Positions 8,579-16,068 of a stretch of DNA of 64,000 nucleotides are shown here, piece by piece. The position numbers and the translations under genes were made by a program. Numbering within the stretch: the first letter of the stretch is position 1; every line of letters begins with the position of its first letter. The notes below the pieces were generated by a model. The model was not told the DNA's origin. It ran no database searches and worked only from the letters and a program-made list of their open reading frames with translations. The stretch is from Clostridia bacterium (GTDB lineage: Bacteria; Bacillota_A; Clostridia; Oscillospirales; CAG-272), in NCBI GenBank assembly GCA_017632155.1, contig JAGBRZ010000185.1, positions 1 to 64,000 on the forward strand, given 5' to 3'.

Positions 8579-8923
8579 ATGGAAATCAAAGACATTATGG
8601 AGCTGATCATTACGGTGGTTGCGGGGATTCTCACTTGTGTACCGCTGGCAGTTCAGCTTGTTAAGTATGTAAAGAACGCTGTTCGTGAAAAGAACTGGGC
8701 GGATATCATGGAGCTTCTGACGGACATGATGGCAGATGCGGAAAAGATGTTTGCTACCGGCCCCGAACGGAAGGAATGGATCCTGGAAAATATTGAGCTG
8801 GCAGCGTCTCACATCGACTATGAGATTGATCTCAAGGTAATTGGAAACATGATTGACGTACTCTGTATCATGTCCAAGCAGGTAAATCCTTCTGTAAAAG
8901 AGGTACCTGATGCGCAGACCTGA
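8579..8923 (+). CDS. Holin, LLH-like family
   Basis: 114 residues with one clear N-terminal transmembrane helix (about 8-32: LIITVVAGILTCVPLAVQLV) and a soluble helical domain (WADIMELLTDMMADAEKMF). Length, topology and sequence fit the phage holin LLH group, membrane proteins that form the lysis lesion. It overlaps the following lysin gene by 14 bases, a typical holin-endolysin arrangement. Confidence 0.7.
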   Translation: MEIKDIMELIITVVAGILTCVPLAVQLVKYVKNAVREKNWADIMELLTDMMADAEKMFATGPERKEWILENIELAASHIDYEIDLKVIGNMIDVLCIMSKQVNPSVKEVPDAQT

Positions 8924-9719
8924 TTCTTTCATCGGTGGAATTGATGTCTGCGCAGAGGACGGATCTGTCGGTTGGGACTTAGTGAAAACCACGCAGGTGT
9001 TGTTTGCTATGGTTAAAGCTACGGAGGGTGGGGATAACGGAGACTTTATTCCTGACCCGGCCTTTCTTCAGAATGTACGAGAAGCATATCTGAACGGTTT
9101 GCGGGTTGGCGCTTATCACTATCTGACTGCTACCACTCCGGAGGAAGCAAAGCTGCAGGCAGATGGCTTTCTGGAGGTTATCCGGCAGGCGGGGATCATG
9201 ATCAATTTTTACTGTGGTGTTGTTGTACCAGACTGGGACGACATCGAGGAGACAGATTTTCTTGTGGATATTTTCACAGGGATCGTTGAAACTGCCGGGT
9301 ACAAGTCGATCGTCCATGCGCCACTGGAAGCACTGGAAAAGCTGCGTTTCATGAAATATGCTATCTGGCTACCTTACTCTGGCGGAGATTTCGATTCTTT
9401 GCCTGCTCTTATTCGAAAGAACACAGTCCTTTGGCAACACAGGCCCATGTCTTCCAGAGGATTCGAAGAGGAAGTATTCCGTTCTGCTTTGGTGAAGCCG
9501 GAAGCTCTGTTTTCTGAGGTATTCAGCACGGTTCCCATTCGATATGTCAAAGGAGGAAGGCCTGCTGTTCCTTTACGGGAAACTACGGAATGGGCAATCC
9601 GGCGGGGGATTCTGCAAAGCGACACGGGAGAATTCAATATGAAAGAAACGATCCGGCGGGAAGAGCTTTTAATCCTGCTGCGGCGATTTTACGATTTATG
9701 GAGGGCATATGAAAACTGA
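8910..9719 (+). CDS. GH25-like endolysin (muramidase fold) with C-terminal SLH-like domain
   Basis: 269 residues. Residues ~8-200 follow the GH25 lysozyme pattern: GIDVCAEDG near the N-terminus (Asp in the conserved position), MVKATEG, GAYHYLTA, and a strand reading YCGVVVPDWDD where GH25 enzymes usually have D-x-E. Residues ~215-265 are an SLH-like module similar to the small protein at 8381. The DxE to DxD change could weaken classical catalysis or shift the acid residue. A GAGGT site and overlap with the holin gene fix the start. Confidence 0.7.
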   Translation: MRRPDSFIGGIDVCAEDGSVGWDLVKTTQVLFAMVKATEGGDNGDFIPDPAFLQNVREAYLNGLRVGAYHYLTATTPEEAKLQADGFLEVIRQAGIMINFYCGVVVPDWDDIEETDFLVDIFTGIVETAGYKSIVHAPLEALEKLRFMKYAIWLPYSGGDFDSLPALIRKNTVLWQHRPMSSRGFEEEVFRSALVKPEALFSEVFSTVPIRYVKGGRPAVPLRETTEWAIRRGILQSDTGEFNMKETIRREELLILLRRFYDLWRAYEN

Positions 9720-9751
9720 AACACAAACCGCAGAAAGGCGAAGGTGGCGGA

Positions 9752-10375
9752 ATGATAACATACATTGAATATTTGGGGTTACCCGGGACTGTGGCAGTCT
9801 GTCTTGTCGCAGCTTTTTTCTTTATGCAAATCATCGGGTTAATCCTCGACATCAAAGGAAAAGCTGTACCGATGGTCATGAATATCTGGGGGTATTTCCG
9901 GAAGAGACGGCAGGAAAAAGAAGAATCCAAGCTGATGCTTGCGGAAGTCCGGCAGCTCCTTGCGGATGTGAATGCACACTACAGCGCTGACAACATTGAA
10001 AAGCGGAACTCATGGATGAAATGGGTGAACGACCGAGCTGATGTTTATGATGGATCTATCTCGGAAATCAACGGGAAGCTGGACATGGTTACACAGGCTC
10101 TGCAGGACAACACGAAGGTTACGGAAGAGATGTTTGTGCAGACATCCCGAGACCGGATCATTGATTTTGCCACAAAAGTTGGCCGGGACGATGTGATTGT
10201 ATCGCGGGAGGAATTCAAGCGGATTTTCAAGATTTATGAGCGGTACGAAAGTTTTCTGGAAGATCGAGGAATGACCAATGGCGAGATCGACATCAACTAC
10301 CACATCATCGAGGAAGCATACGAACGGCACGTTAAGAACCACACGTTTGCGGAAGACGTGCGGGGATACGAATGA
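9752..10375 (+). CDS. Membrane-anchored coiled-coil phage protein
   Basis: 207 residues. One N-terminal TM helix (about 12-34) is followed by a basic stretch (YFRKRRQEKEESK) and a long helical region with a conserved-looking C-terminus (SREEFKRIFKIYERYE, INYHIIEEAYERH). I recall this last motif from lysis-module proteins of other gut Firmicute phages, but no function is established. It could be a spanin-like or envelope-tethered factor. The stop overlaps an ATG (ATGA) at 10372. Confidence 0.5.
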   Translation: MITYIEYLGLPGTVAVCLVAAFFFMQIIGLILDIKGKAVPMVMNIWGYFRKRRQEKEESKLMLAEVRQLLADVNAHYSADNIEKRNSWMKWVNDRADVYDGSISEINGKLDMVTQALQDNTKVTEEMFVQTSRDRIIDFATKVGRDDVIVSREEFKRIFKIYERYESFLEDRGMTNGEIDINYHIIEEAYERHVKNHTFAEDVRGYE

Positions 10376-10381
10376 AAGGAC

Positions 10382-10406
10382 AGGAGCGCTTTGCCGCTCC
10401 TTTTTT
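10382..10406 (+). terminator. Rho-independent terminator
   Basis: AGGAGCG-CTTTGC-CGCTCCT (7-bp stem, 6-base loop) followed by TTTTT, six bases after the stop of the membrane-coiled-coil gene. It overlaps the first codons of one possible start of the next gene, which argues for the later start at 10414. Confidence 0.75.
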
Positions 10407-10413
10407 ATTGCAT

Positions 10414-10812
10414 ATGTTTGAAATTGGCGACATTGTCTCTGTAAAAGCAGAGGATATCGGAGGGGCTCTTTATGGCCGAAATAGCGTTGGAGGGCGGTTT
10501 CCGGTAAACAGACAATACTATGAGATTGTAGCGGATCTGGACAACGGTCTTTATGTTATCGGCATTGGTAATCTGGCGATTGCTGCTGTCCGGTGCGGCG
10601 ATCTCCGTCTGGAAACAGTCTCTTCCGCCTGGGAGCCTGTGGATGTTTCCGGCAAAGTACGGATACGGGACGGGGCGAAAAATTATATGGGGTATCCGCT
10701 TCCTCGTTATGTATACGGGAAGGAATATACGGTAATCAGTGTTACGTATGACCGGGTGCTTCTGGCAAATGAACACCAAACTGTGGCAATCAAAGGAGAA
10801 GATGTATTATGA
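10414..10812 (+). CDS. Protein with two SH3-like beta-barrel domains
   Basis: 132 residues from ATG 10414 (146 if the ATG at 10372, which overlaps the upstream stop, is used). I prefer 10414 because the terminator occupies the earlier codons and the fold begins at FEIGDIVSVKAED. The first SH3-like domain covers about 1-70; the second (VDVSGKVRIRDGAK ... GKEYTVISV) about 80-132. Such KOW/SH3 modules bind nucleic acid or protein. Overlaps the next gene by 4 bases. Confidence 0.5.
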   Translation: MFEIGDIVSVKAEDIGGALYGRNSVGGRFPVNRQYYEIVADLDNGLYVIGIGNLAIAAVRCGDLRLETVSSAWEPVDVSGKVRIRDGAKNYMGYPLPRYVYGKEYTVISVTYDRVLLANEHQTVAIKGEDVL

Positions 10813-11033
10813 AAAACTTTATCGGCGGTATGGTATTTGGGGCTCTGATTTATCCTGCGCTGACGTATTGTGCCAGTATTGTCGAAACGGCTGTAAATCT
10901 GGCGGTGACAAAGATGTCGGTTATTATGGCGAAAGATGCGGCGGAGCTGGAAAAGGAAGACGGGGTTGTTACACACGCTATCGGATTTGTTGCGCCGGAT
11001 GACCTTGATGATGAGGAGGAAGACGAGGAATGA
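10809..11033 (+). CDS. Small membrane protein with acidic tail
   Basis: 74 residues. The hydrophobic N-terminal segment MKNFIGGMVFGALIYPALTY is followed by an amphipathic helix and a highly acidic end (DDLDDEEEDEE). Starts in an ATG overlapping the upstream stop by 4 bases and ends overlapping the downstream ATG by 4. Function unknown. Confidence 0.5.
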   Translation: MKNFIGGMVFGALIYPALTYCASIVETAVNLAVTKMSVIMAKDAAELEKEDGVVTHAIGFVAPDDLDDEEEDEE

Positions 11034-12451
11034 AGAAGATCAAAGTGGAATTTCTGGGACGTTCTGCCACGGATGTTACGCAGAGCTGTTATCAGGTAAC
11101 GTCAGAAAATCACACTATCCTTCTGGATTACGGCCTCTATCAGGATCAAAATCCTATAGAAAACTACAAAGTAAACCACACGAGAATCAAAGAAGTCCGG
11201 CCGAGAAAGTTAGACTACATCTTTATATCTCATGCGAACATTGACCACTGCGGCGCTCTCCCGGAACTGTACCGTCGGGGCTGTACGGCGAAAATTATTG
11301 TACCTTCCGGCAACAAAGATCTGATCCACTTGATGTTGAAAGACTCGGCAAAGATCATGGCGGCGGATGCGGAGAAACTGAAGAAGATCTATAAGATGAA
11401 AGCCTATCCGCTTTACACCGAAGACGACATTGCGGAATGCATGGAACACATGGAGGAGTTTCCGTTTGGAGAAGATATTGATCTTGGCGGAATGTCTTTC
11501 AGGTTTTATCCGGCGCATCACATTGTGAACGCTGCGCAGATCTATCTGGAATTTCAGGTTGAGAATGGGGCGCCGAAGAGAATTCTGTATACGGGAGACA
11601 TCGGTTCTCCATCCATTGACAAGCTCTATGTGGAACCGTTTGCGTATCCGCAGGGGCATATCGATCTGGTAATTGGCGAATCTACCTATGCCGGAGACCA
11701 ACGGGTACATCAGGTACGAGACAGAGAAAAAGACAAGGAGAAGATTCGTACAATCGTCAAGGAAACCTGTTTGGAATCCGGCGGCAAGGTGCTATTCCCT
11801 GTTTTTGCACTTGATCGGTTACAGGTTATCCTAACAGTTCTCTATGAGGTTTTTGGGGATAATCCGGATTTCAAGATTCCTATTGTTGTGGACACGCCGC
11901 TTGGTATTTCCGTATGCCAGATGTGGGAAGACCTAATCCCTTGCGGCAGAGAGCTCTGGGACAAGGTAATGAAATGGGACAACATACGGTTTACTACCGC
12001 CTGGGAAGAAAGCATAGAGCATCAGAAATCCAAGGGGCCGATGATCATTCTGGCATCCAGCGGGATGTGTACGAATGGGCGGTCTGTTGTATGGGTTAAA
12101 AATCTGCTGGCATCTGAACAGAATCATATTTGCTTTTGCGGATACAGCGCGGAAGGCAGTCTTGCAGCAAAAATCAAGGAAGGAAGCAGTAAGAATCCTA
12201 CGCTGCAGGTTGAGGGCAGAAACGTACCGAACCGTGCTAAGATCACTTCCCTGTTCAGTTTTAGTTCTCATGCCTGTCGTTCGGAGCTAATGCAGTATTA
12301 TTCCGGTCTCCGGTACGGGAAGCTGTGTCTGGTTCACGGGGATCAGGATGATAAGCTGGCGTTTGGTATGGAGCTGCGGGAGAAACTGCTGGAACGGGGA
12401 ATTTCTTCCCCTGTGATTGCGGCGTTTACTGGATATGAAATTTCGATTTGA
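11030..12451 (+). CDS. MBL-fold beta-CASP hydrolase (RNase J/CPSF-like) with altered metal motifs
   Basis: 473 residues. The metallo-beta-lactamase fold is clear (LLDYGLY, SHANIDHCGALPEL, YTGDIGSP), followed by beta-CASP elements (GESTYAGD, VFALDRLQ, ILASSGMC, SSHACRSEL, LVHGDQ). The family cuts or trims RNA. Several consensus residues differ: HxHxDH reads H-A-N-I-D-H, the usual S-x-H-A-D motif reads S-S-H-A-C, and HGE reads HGD. It may bind one metal less or act as an RNA-binding or altered-specificity enzyme. Last gene of the rightward operon before a strong terminator. Confidence 0.75.
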   Translation: MKKIKVEFLGRSATDVTQSCYQVTSENHTILLDYGLYQDQNPIENYKVNHTRIKEVRPRKLDYIFISHANIDHCGALPELYRRGCTAKIIVPSGNKDLIHLMLKDSAKIMAADAEKLKKIYKMKAYPLYTEDDIAECMEHMEEFPFGEDIDLGGMSFRFYPAHHIVNAAQIYLEFQVENGAPKRILYTGDIGSPSIDKLYVEPFAYPQGHIDLVIGESTYAGDQRVHQVRDREKDKEKIRTIVKETCLESGGKVLFPVFALDRLQVILTVLYEVFGDNPDFKIPIVVDTPLGISVCQMWEDLIPCGRELWDKVMKWDNIRFTTAWEESIEHQKSKGPMIILASSGMCTNGRSVVWVKNLLASEQNHICFCGYSAEGSLAAKIKEGSSKNPTLQVEGRNVPNRAKITSLFSFSSHACRSELMQYYSGLRYGKLCLVHGDQDDKLAFGMELREKLLERGISSPVIAAFTGYEISI

Positions 12452-12457
12452 GTAAGT

Positions 12458-12519
12458 ATAAAAAAGGCACACTTCACTTCGGCTGACTTCGGTCGGCTTA
12501 GGTGGGTGTGCCTTTTTTA
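12458..12519. terminator. Strong bidirectional terminator between convergent transcription units
   Basis: AAAAAAGGCACAC pairs with GTGTGCCTTTTTT around an inner hairpin (CGGCTGACTTCGGTCGG). A-run on one side and T-run on the other allow termination from the rightward lysis operon and from the leftward integrase gene. Confidence 0.85.
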
Positions 12520-12522
12520 TAG

Positions 12523-12880
12523 CTATTCAAGTTGGACATGGCTGCTCCTATGTATGCTCCCATATGTGATGGGAGTTGTTGTAATTGGGCCTTATACATC
12601 GTTTGTCGTAACTGTGGCGTAAAACCGATGTCATTATACAAGATATGCGTTTCGAGCTTTTGTTTTCTCGTTTTTTCTCTTGTTTGCTCCCTTTTTCTCA
12701 TGAGGTGAGAAATATTATCATTTATGTCAATGCATAAATATATAGAGGATATAAAAGGTATTAAAAGGTTGTTTTGTGCTGTTTTCCACAAAATTGAGTG
12801 AGTTGATTTGTGGAGTTTTTACTTATAACTTGTTATATCGTTCTGATGTTTTGGCGTAAAATTTGGCGTAAATTCCGATT
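12523..12880. other. Non-coding region, candidate attP with arm-type repeats
   Basis: About 360 bases without a convincing gene between the terminator and the integrase stop. It contains pairs of near-identical sites one helical turn apart: TGTCGTAA at 12604 with TGGCGTAAAA at 12615, and TGGCGTAAAA at 12852 with TGGCGTAAAT at 12864, the outer members being followed by a CCGAT motif. Paired direct repeats flanking a core next to int are typical of arm-type integrase sites. The crossover core itself is not identifiable here. Confidence 0.45.
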
Positions 12881-14167
12881 TTATGCATATTCACTACCGC
12901 TTTGGAATATCATATTCATACCGTCGTTTTCAAAAGCGGTTTTCTTATATTCGCTTGAAACGTCCGTATAGATATTCATTGTGGTTGTGATATCATTGTG
13001 GCCCATAATTTCTTGGATCACCTTCAGATTTACATCGGCTTCACACAGCCTTGTACAGAATGTGTGTCTTATGATATGCGGGGTAAATACCGGTAAATAT
13101 ACAGGCTCGCGTTTTTCGCGTTCTGCCATATACTCCTCGGTTTTGTTATAGGTCTTTACGATGCTTTTCATAGCCGCTTCTACCGTGCTCACATCCAGAG
13201 CATTGCCACGGATACCCACAAAAACAAAATTGGAATATCCGTCGATTTCCTGAGATATGATATTCTCATCTATTCTCATTCTAAGGGTTTCCATAAGCGC
13301 GGCTTTTACATCCGGACGCATAGGGATACTACGGACTCCACAGTCGGTCTTTGGCGTTCCGATATGTTTTTCCGGTATGCCGTCGCTGTTTTTGTATCTT
13401 GCCAGCGTATGCCGTACATGGATCATATGATCATCGAAATCACAATCGTCCCACTGCAGAGCCAGAGCTTCGCCGATTCGGCATCCGGTTCCGAACAGAA
13501 AACAAAACAGAGAATACCATTTACGGTATTTGGGGGTATTTGAAATATACCGCAGGAAAATATCCTGTTCCCGGACGGACAGAGGCTTTCTCTTTTCCTG
13601 TTTCAATCCGCTTTGTTTTTTGACTTGGCGGAATGCACCTTTTGTGGGGCTGCTACGGATCAGCATATCTTTGACAGCCAGAGAAAACACAGGGGTCAGA
13701 ACTCCATTTATACTCTCGACAGTATTGATTTTCAGATCCCCGTCATACAGCAAGTCCTGATAGAATTTTTGGACGTCGGAATAGCGCACATCGGCAATTT
13801 TCCGGTTTCCGAGAACCGGCCGGATATGCTTATTGTATAAAGACATATAGGTTTGTCTGGTGTTTTCCTTAATGCCTTTTGCCAATCCTATATATCGCTC
13901 AAAGCACATATCTACCGTAGCACCTCTTGTATCGTACACATCGATGCCATCATACGCGTCCGCTTCGATCTTCTTGATCTGTTCTCGCAGAGATACACAT
14001 TTTTTTCTGCCATCCGGCAGCTTATCGGTCTCTACCAATTTCCAGCTATAGATGCTGTGGCGATTTCCATTTTTATCTGTGTACCTGTATTCATACCTCC
14101 CGTCTTTTCTTTGTGATTCACCGTCCCGCAGAATTCTGCCTTTGGAGTCTCGTCTTTTTTCCGACAT
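12881..14167 (-). CDS. int: Tyrosine-family site-specific integrase (Tn916/phage type)
   Basis: 428 residues. N-terminal arm-binding domain (YEYRYTDKNGNRHSIYSW), SAM-like core-binding domain (about 75-165) and C-terminal catalytic domain with the Arg in GCRIGEAL, HIIRHTFCTRL (H-x-x-R), MGHNDITTTMNIYTDV (His and nucleophilic Tyr). All signature residues are present, so it should integrate and, with Xis, excise the phage. GGAGAAGG precedes the ATG. Its own promoter at 14207-14235 sits in an inverted repeat. It ends next to the candidate attP. Confidence 0.92.
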   Translation of the reverse strand: MSEKRRDSKGRILRDGESQRKDGRYEYRYTDKNGNRHSIYSWKLVETDKLPDGRKKCVSLREQIKKIEADAYDGIDVYDTRGATVDMCFERYIGLAKGIKENTRQTYMSLYNKHIRPVLGNRKIADVRYSDVQKFYQDLLYDGDLKINTVESINGVLTPVFSLAVKDMLIRSSPTKGAFRQVKKQSGLKQEKRKPLSVREQDIFLRYISNTPKYRKWYSLFCFLFGTGCRIGEALALQWDDCDFDDHMIHVRHTLARYKNSDGIPEKHIGTPKTDCGVRSIPMRPDVKAALMETLRMRIDENIISQEIDGYSNFVFVGIRGNALDVSTVEAAMKSIVKTYNKTEEYMAEREKREPVYLPVFTPHIIRHTFCTRLCEADVNLKVIQEIMGHNDITTTMNIYTDVSSEYKKTAFENDGMNMIFQSGSEYA

Positions 14168-14184
14168 TGCCTTCTCCTTTCAGA

Positions 14185-14235
14185 AAAGGCCCAATACAAC
14201 ATAATCATTATATCATATCGGGCCTTTGTATTCAA
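14185..14235 (-). promoter_or_regulatory. Integrase promoter inside an inverted repeat
   Basis: Reading leftward: TTGAAT (14235-14230), 17-base spacer, TATAAT (14212-14207). AAAGGCCC (14185-14192) and GGGCCTTT (14220-14227) form an 8-bp inverted repeat around the -10, which could be an operator or a hairpin in the leader RNA. Confidence 0.65.
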
Positions 14236-14248
14236 GTATCTTTGAGAA

Positions 14249-14443
14249 TTAAATCACTTCGAGTTTATCTATGAAGTCCTCGAACAGTCGCCTTTTGATC
14301 TGCGGACGGTTTCCATTCCAGAGGATATACGGGGCATTTCTGTTGTCGTTGACCAGGTTTCTGAGTTTATTTTCGCCGACTCGGAAGTAGGCAGCGGCTT
14401 CTTCTATTGTCAGGGTGTATTTCTCCCAGATGGGTACTTCCAT
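14249..14443 (-). CDS. xis: Excisionase (Tn916 Xis-like)
   Basis: 64 residues. A MerR/excisionase-like winged helix: [20 protein letters not shown] followed by [19 protein letters not shown]. The family bends DNA at the att site and steers the integrase towards excision. GGAGGG lies ahead of the ATG. It sits upstream of int with an intervening promoter, so the two can be expressed separately. Confidence 0.85.
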   Translation of the reverse strand: MEVPIWEKYTLTIEEAAAYFRVGENKLRNLVNDNRNAPYILWNGNRPQIKRRLFEDFIDKLEVI

Positions 14444-14452
14444 AGTTCCCTC

Positions 14453-14692
14453 CTACACTTCGATCAGATGGTTTTCGGTAAACAGCCATGTGCCGGCCGG
14501 GGTGCCGTCCTCGTACAGAAGGGAGATCATGGGAGAGTTCTTCTTTCTGTACTTATCTCTTGTAGTGATGAACACGGTGTCCTTATTGTTCAGGACGAAC
14601 TGCTTATATTCTTCTCTGAGGTCTTCAAATCCCTGAAGTGTGCTTATGGTTTTCCAGTCCAGTTTTACCCTAATTCCATTTCGCATATTCAC
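14453..14692 (-). CDS. Small protein of unknown function, co-transcribed with dUTPase
   Basis: 79 residues from GTG 14692, which overlaps the dut stop (GTGA), or 77 from ATG 14686, which has AGGAG about 7 bases upstream; the ATG is more likely. Contains IRVKLDWKTISTLQGFEDLR and a C-terminal TPAGTWLFTENHLIEV. No domain recognised. Confidence 0.5.
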   Translation of the reverse strand: MNMRNGIRVKLDWKTISTLQGFEDLREEYKQFVLNNKDTVFITTRDKYRKKNSPMISLLYEDGTPAGTWLFTENHLIEV

Positions 14693-15123
14693 ACTCCTGT
14701 GGAACCGAGGCCGCCTCTATCCTCATTTTTTTCAAGGCTGTCTTCTACGAATTCGACAGACGGCTGGCGCTTCTGGATACGAAACTGACAGATGCGGGAA
14801 TGCTTCGGAATTTTCGTATCTCTGTCGGCCACGCAGGGGAGCATCCACTGGTCATTGGGGCCGCAGTATCCGGTGTCGATGACGCCGATGCTGTTGGCCT
14901 GGCGGATACCGAAATTCTTGAAGATGCTGCTTCTGGGGGCTACGATAGCTTCATATCCGGTGGGCAGTTCCATGGCGATACCCAGGGGGATTTCGGCATA
15001 GGAGCCTTTCTGCATGGTGACCTCGGCATCGGTATAGAGGTCGATCCAGTTAGATTTTTCTTCGTTGCCCACGTATGTGAGTCTGGGTGCGTCTTCGTTG
15101 AAGTATTTGATCTTGATCTGCAT
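14689..15123 (-). CDS. dut: dUTP diphosphatase
   Basis: 144 residues, the normal size of a trimeric dUTPase. Motif I DLYTDAEV, motif II APRSSIFKNFGI, motif III GVIDTGYCGPNDQW, motif IV RICQFRI and the C-terminal motif V RGGLGSTG are present. It hydrolyses dUTP to dUMP, preventing uracil incorporation and feeding the thymidylate synthase encoded later in the window. Confidence 0.93.
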   Translation of the reverse strand: MQIKIKYFNEDAPRLTYVGNEEKSNWIDLYTDAEVTMQKGSYAEIPLGIAMELPTGYEAIVAPRSSIFKNFGIRQANSIGVIDTGYCGPNDQWMLPCVADRDTKIPKHSRICQFRIQKRQPSVEFVEDSLEKNEDRGGLGSTGV

Positions 15124-15137
15124 ATGTATATTCTCCT

Positions 15138-15743
15138 TTAGTTTTCTACTTCGTCTAAGTATGTTGCCTGCATATCAGCCATGTGGGTCAGGAACGCCAT
15201 AGGATACATCTCGAAGGCTTTGCCACAGTCGCGGATTTCGCCCTCCTGGGCCAGTCCCATATGGAAGCGGATTGCCATGGCTTCTTCTCTCGTCAGTTTC
15301 ATAAAGCCGGAAATTATGTATACGGATTTTTCTCCGTGGCCGTAGGGGAGTTTATCGTTGATGATGTACTGGGGGACTTTCTCCCACTGGCCGGTTTCCT
15401 CGTTTTTCTTATTGCGGTATTCGACCTCATAGAAGTTCACCTTGCACAGGTCGTGCAGCAGGCTGCAGATGGCGATGGATTCCTCTTCAGCTTCGGTCAG
15501 TGTGCCGTCGTACTGGACTCCGATTTCCTTCATCTGACTGATTCTTTTTTCGGTGCTGTACAGCTGGCGCAGACGATGATATACGTTGACACTGTGTTCA
15601 CACAGGCCGCCCTCTCTGGACAGGTGGTATTTTGTGCTGGCAGGGGCGGTGAAAAAGTCGGTGGTTTCCAGCCAGGACAGGAGCTTGTCTGCTCCTTCCC
15701 GGCGGATGTTTTCTTTGTAGATTTGGATGAATGTTTCTTTCAT
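15138..15743 (-). CDS. HD-domain phosphohydrolase
   Basis: 201 residues. HD-superfamily metal motif: His in CEHSVNVYH, HD in SLLHDLCKV, His in GHGEKS and a later Asp in THMADMQAT. Family members are phosphatases or 3'-5' exonucleases for nucleotides; the fold resembles YhaM-type or phage HD hydrolases. Position beside dUTPase suggests nucleotide-pool hydrolysis. Substrate cannot be told from sequence. Confidence 0.7.
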   Translation of the reverse strand: MKETFIQIYKENIRREGADKLLSWLETTDFFTAPASTKYHLSREGGLCEHSVNVYHRLRQLYSTEKRISQMKEIGVQYDGTLTEAEEESIAICSLLHDLCKVNFYEVEYRNKKNEETGQWEKVPQYIINDKLPYGHGEKSVYIISGFMKLTREEAMAIRFHMGLAQEGEIRDCGKAFEMYPMAFLTHMADMQATYLDEVEN

Positions 15744-15780
15744 TTATTTCCTTGCGGGGCTATCCCCGTTCTTTTGTAGT

Positions 15781-16068
15781 TTATCCGTATATGTCGGTTC
15801 TTTTTAGCCACTGCACGAACTCTTCCATCTTTTCTTGTACGTTCAGCCTTGCCGAGGCGTCCTCCATTCCGGACAAATAGAAATCAAGTAGGAGATTGGC
15901 AAGTTCTTTGTAGTCCATACGGCGAATGTGATCTGCTGTATCCATTAGGACTTCTATTGTTCCTCTTCCAAAACACTTTTCGCAGGCTATGCCGGAGATG
16001 CTGTATTCTGTACATTCGGAGATAATGCCGTGCCCGTTGCAGTCTGGACACATAATGATTTTTGTCAT
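15781..16068 (-). CDS. Small zinc-finger protein with DnaJ-type CxxCxGxG motifs
   Basis: 95 residues. CPDCNGHG and CEKCFGRG form one DnaJ-like zinc centre, followed by a helical domain (DHIRRMDYKELANLLLDF). Overlaps the macrodomain-NadE gene by 4 bases (ATGA), so it belongs to the NAD operon and may interact with its enzymes. No DnaJ J-domain is present. Confidence 0.6.
   Translation of the reverse strand: MTKIIMCPDCNGHGIISECTEYSISGIACEKCFGRGTIEVLMDTADHIRRMDYKELANLLLDFYLSGMEDASARLNVQEKMEEFVQWLKRTDIYG

Noticed and set aside
12498..12791. 97-residue minus frame in the attP region
   Set aside because: It overlaps the terminator, has no ribosome site and no recognisable motif.
15745..15780. Terminator after the small zinc-finger gene (CGGGG-ATAG-CCCCG)
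   Set aside because: No T run on the minus strand and it lies within the ribosome-site region of the HD gene.
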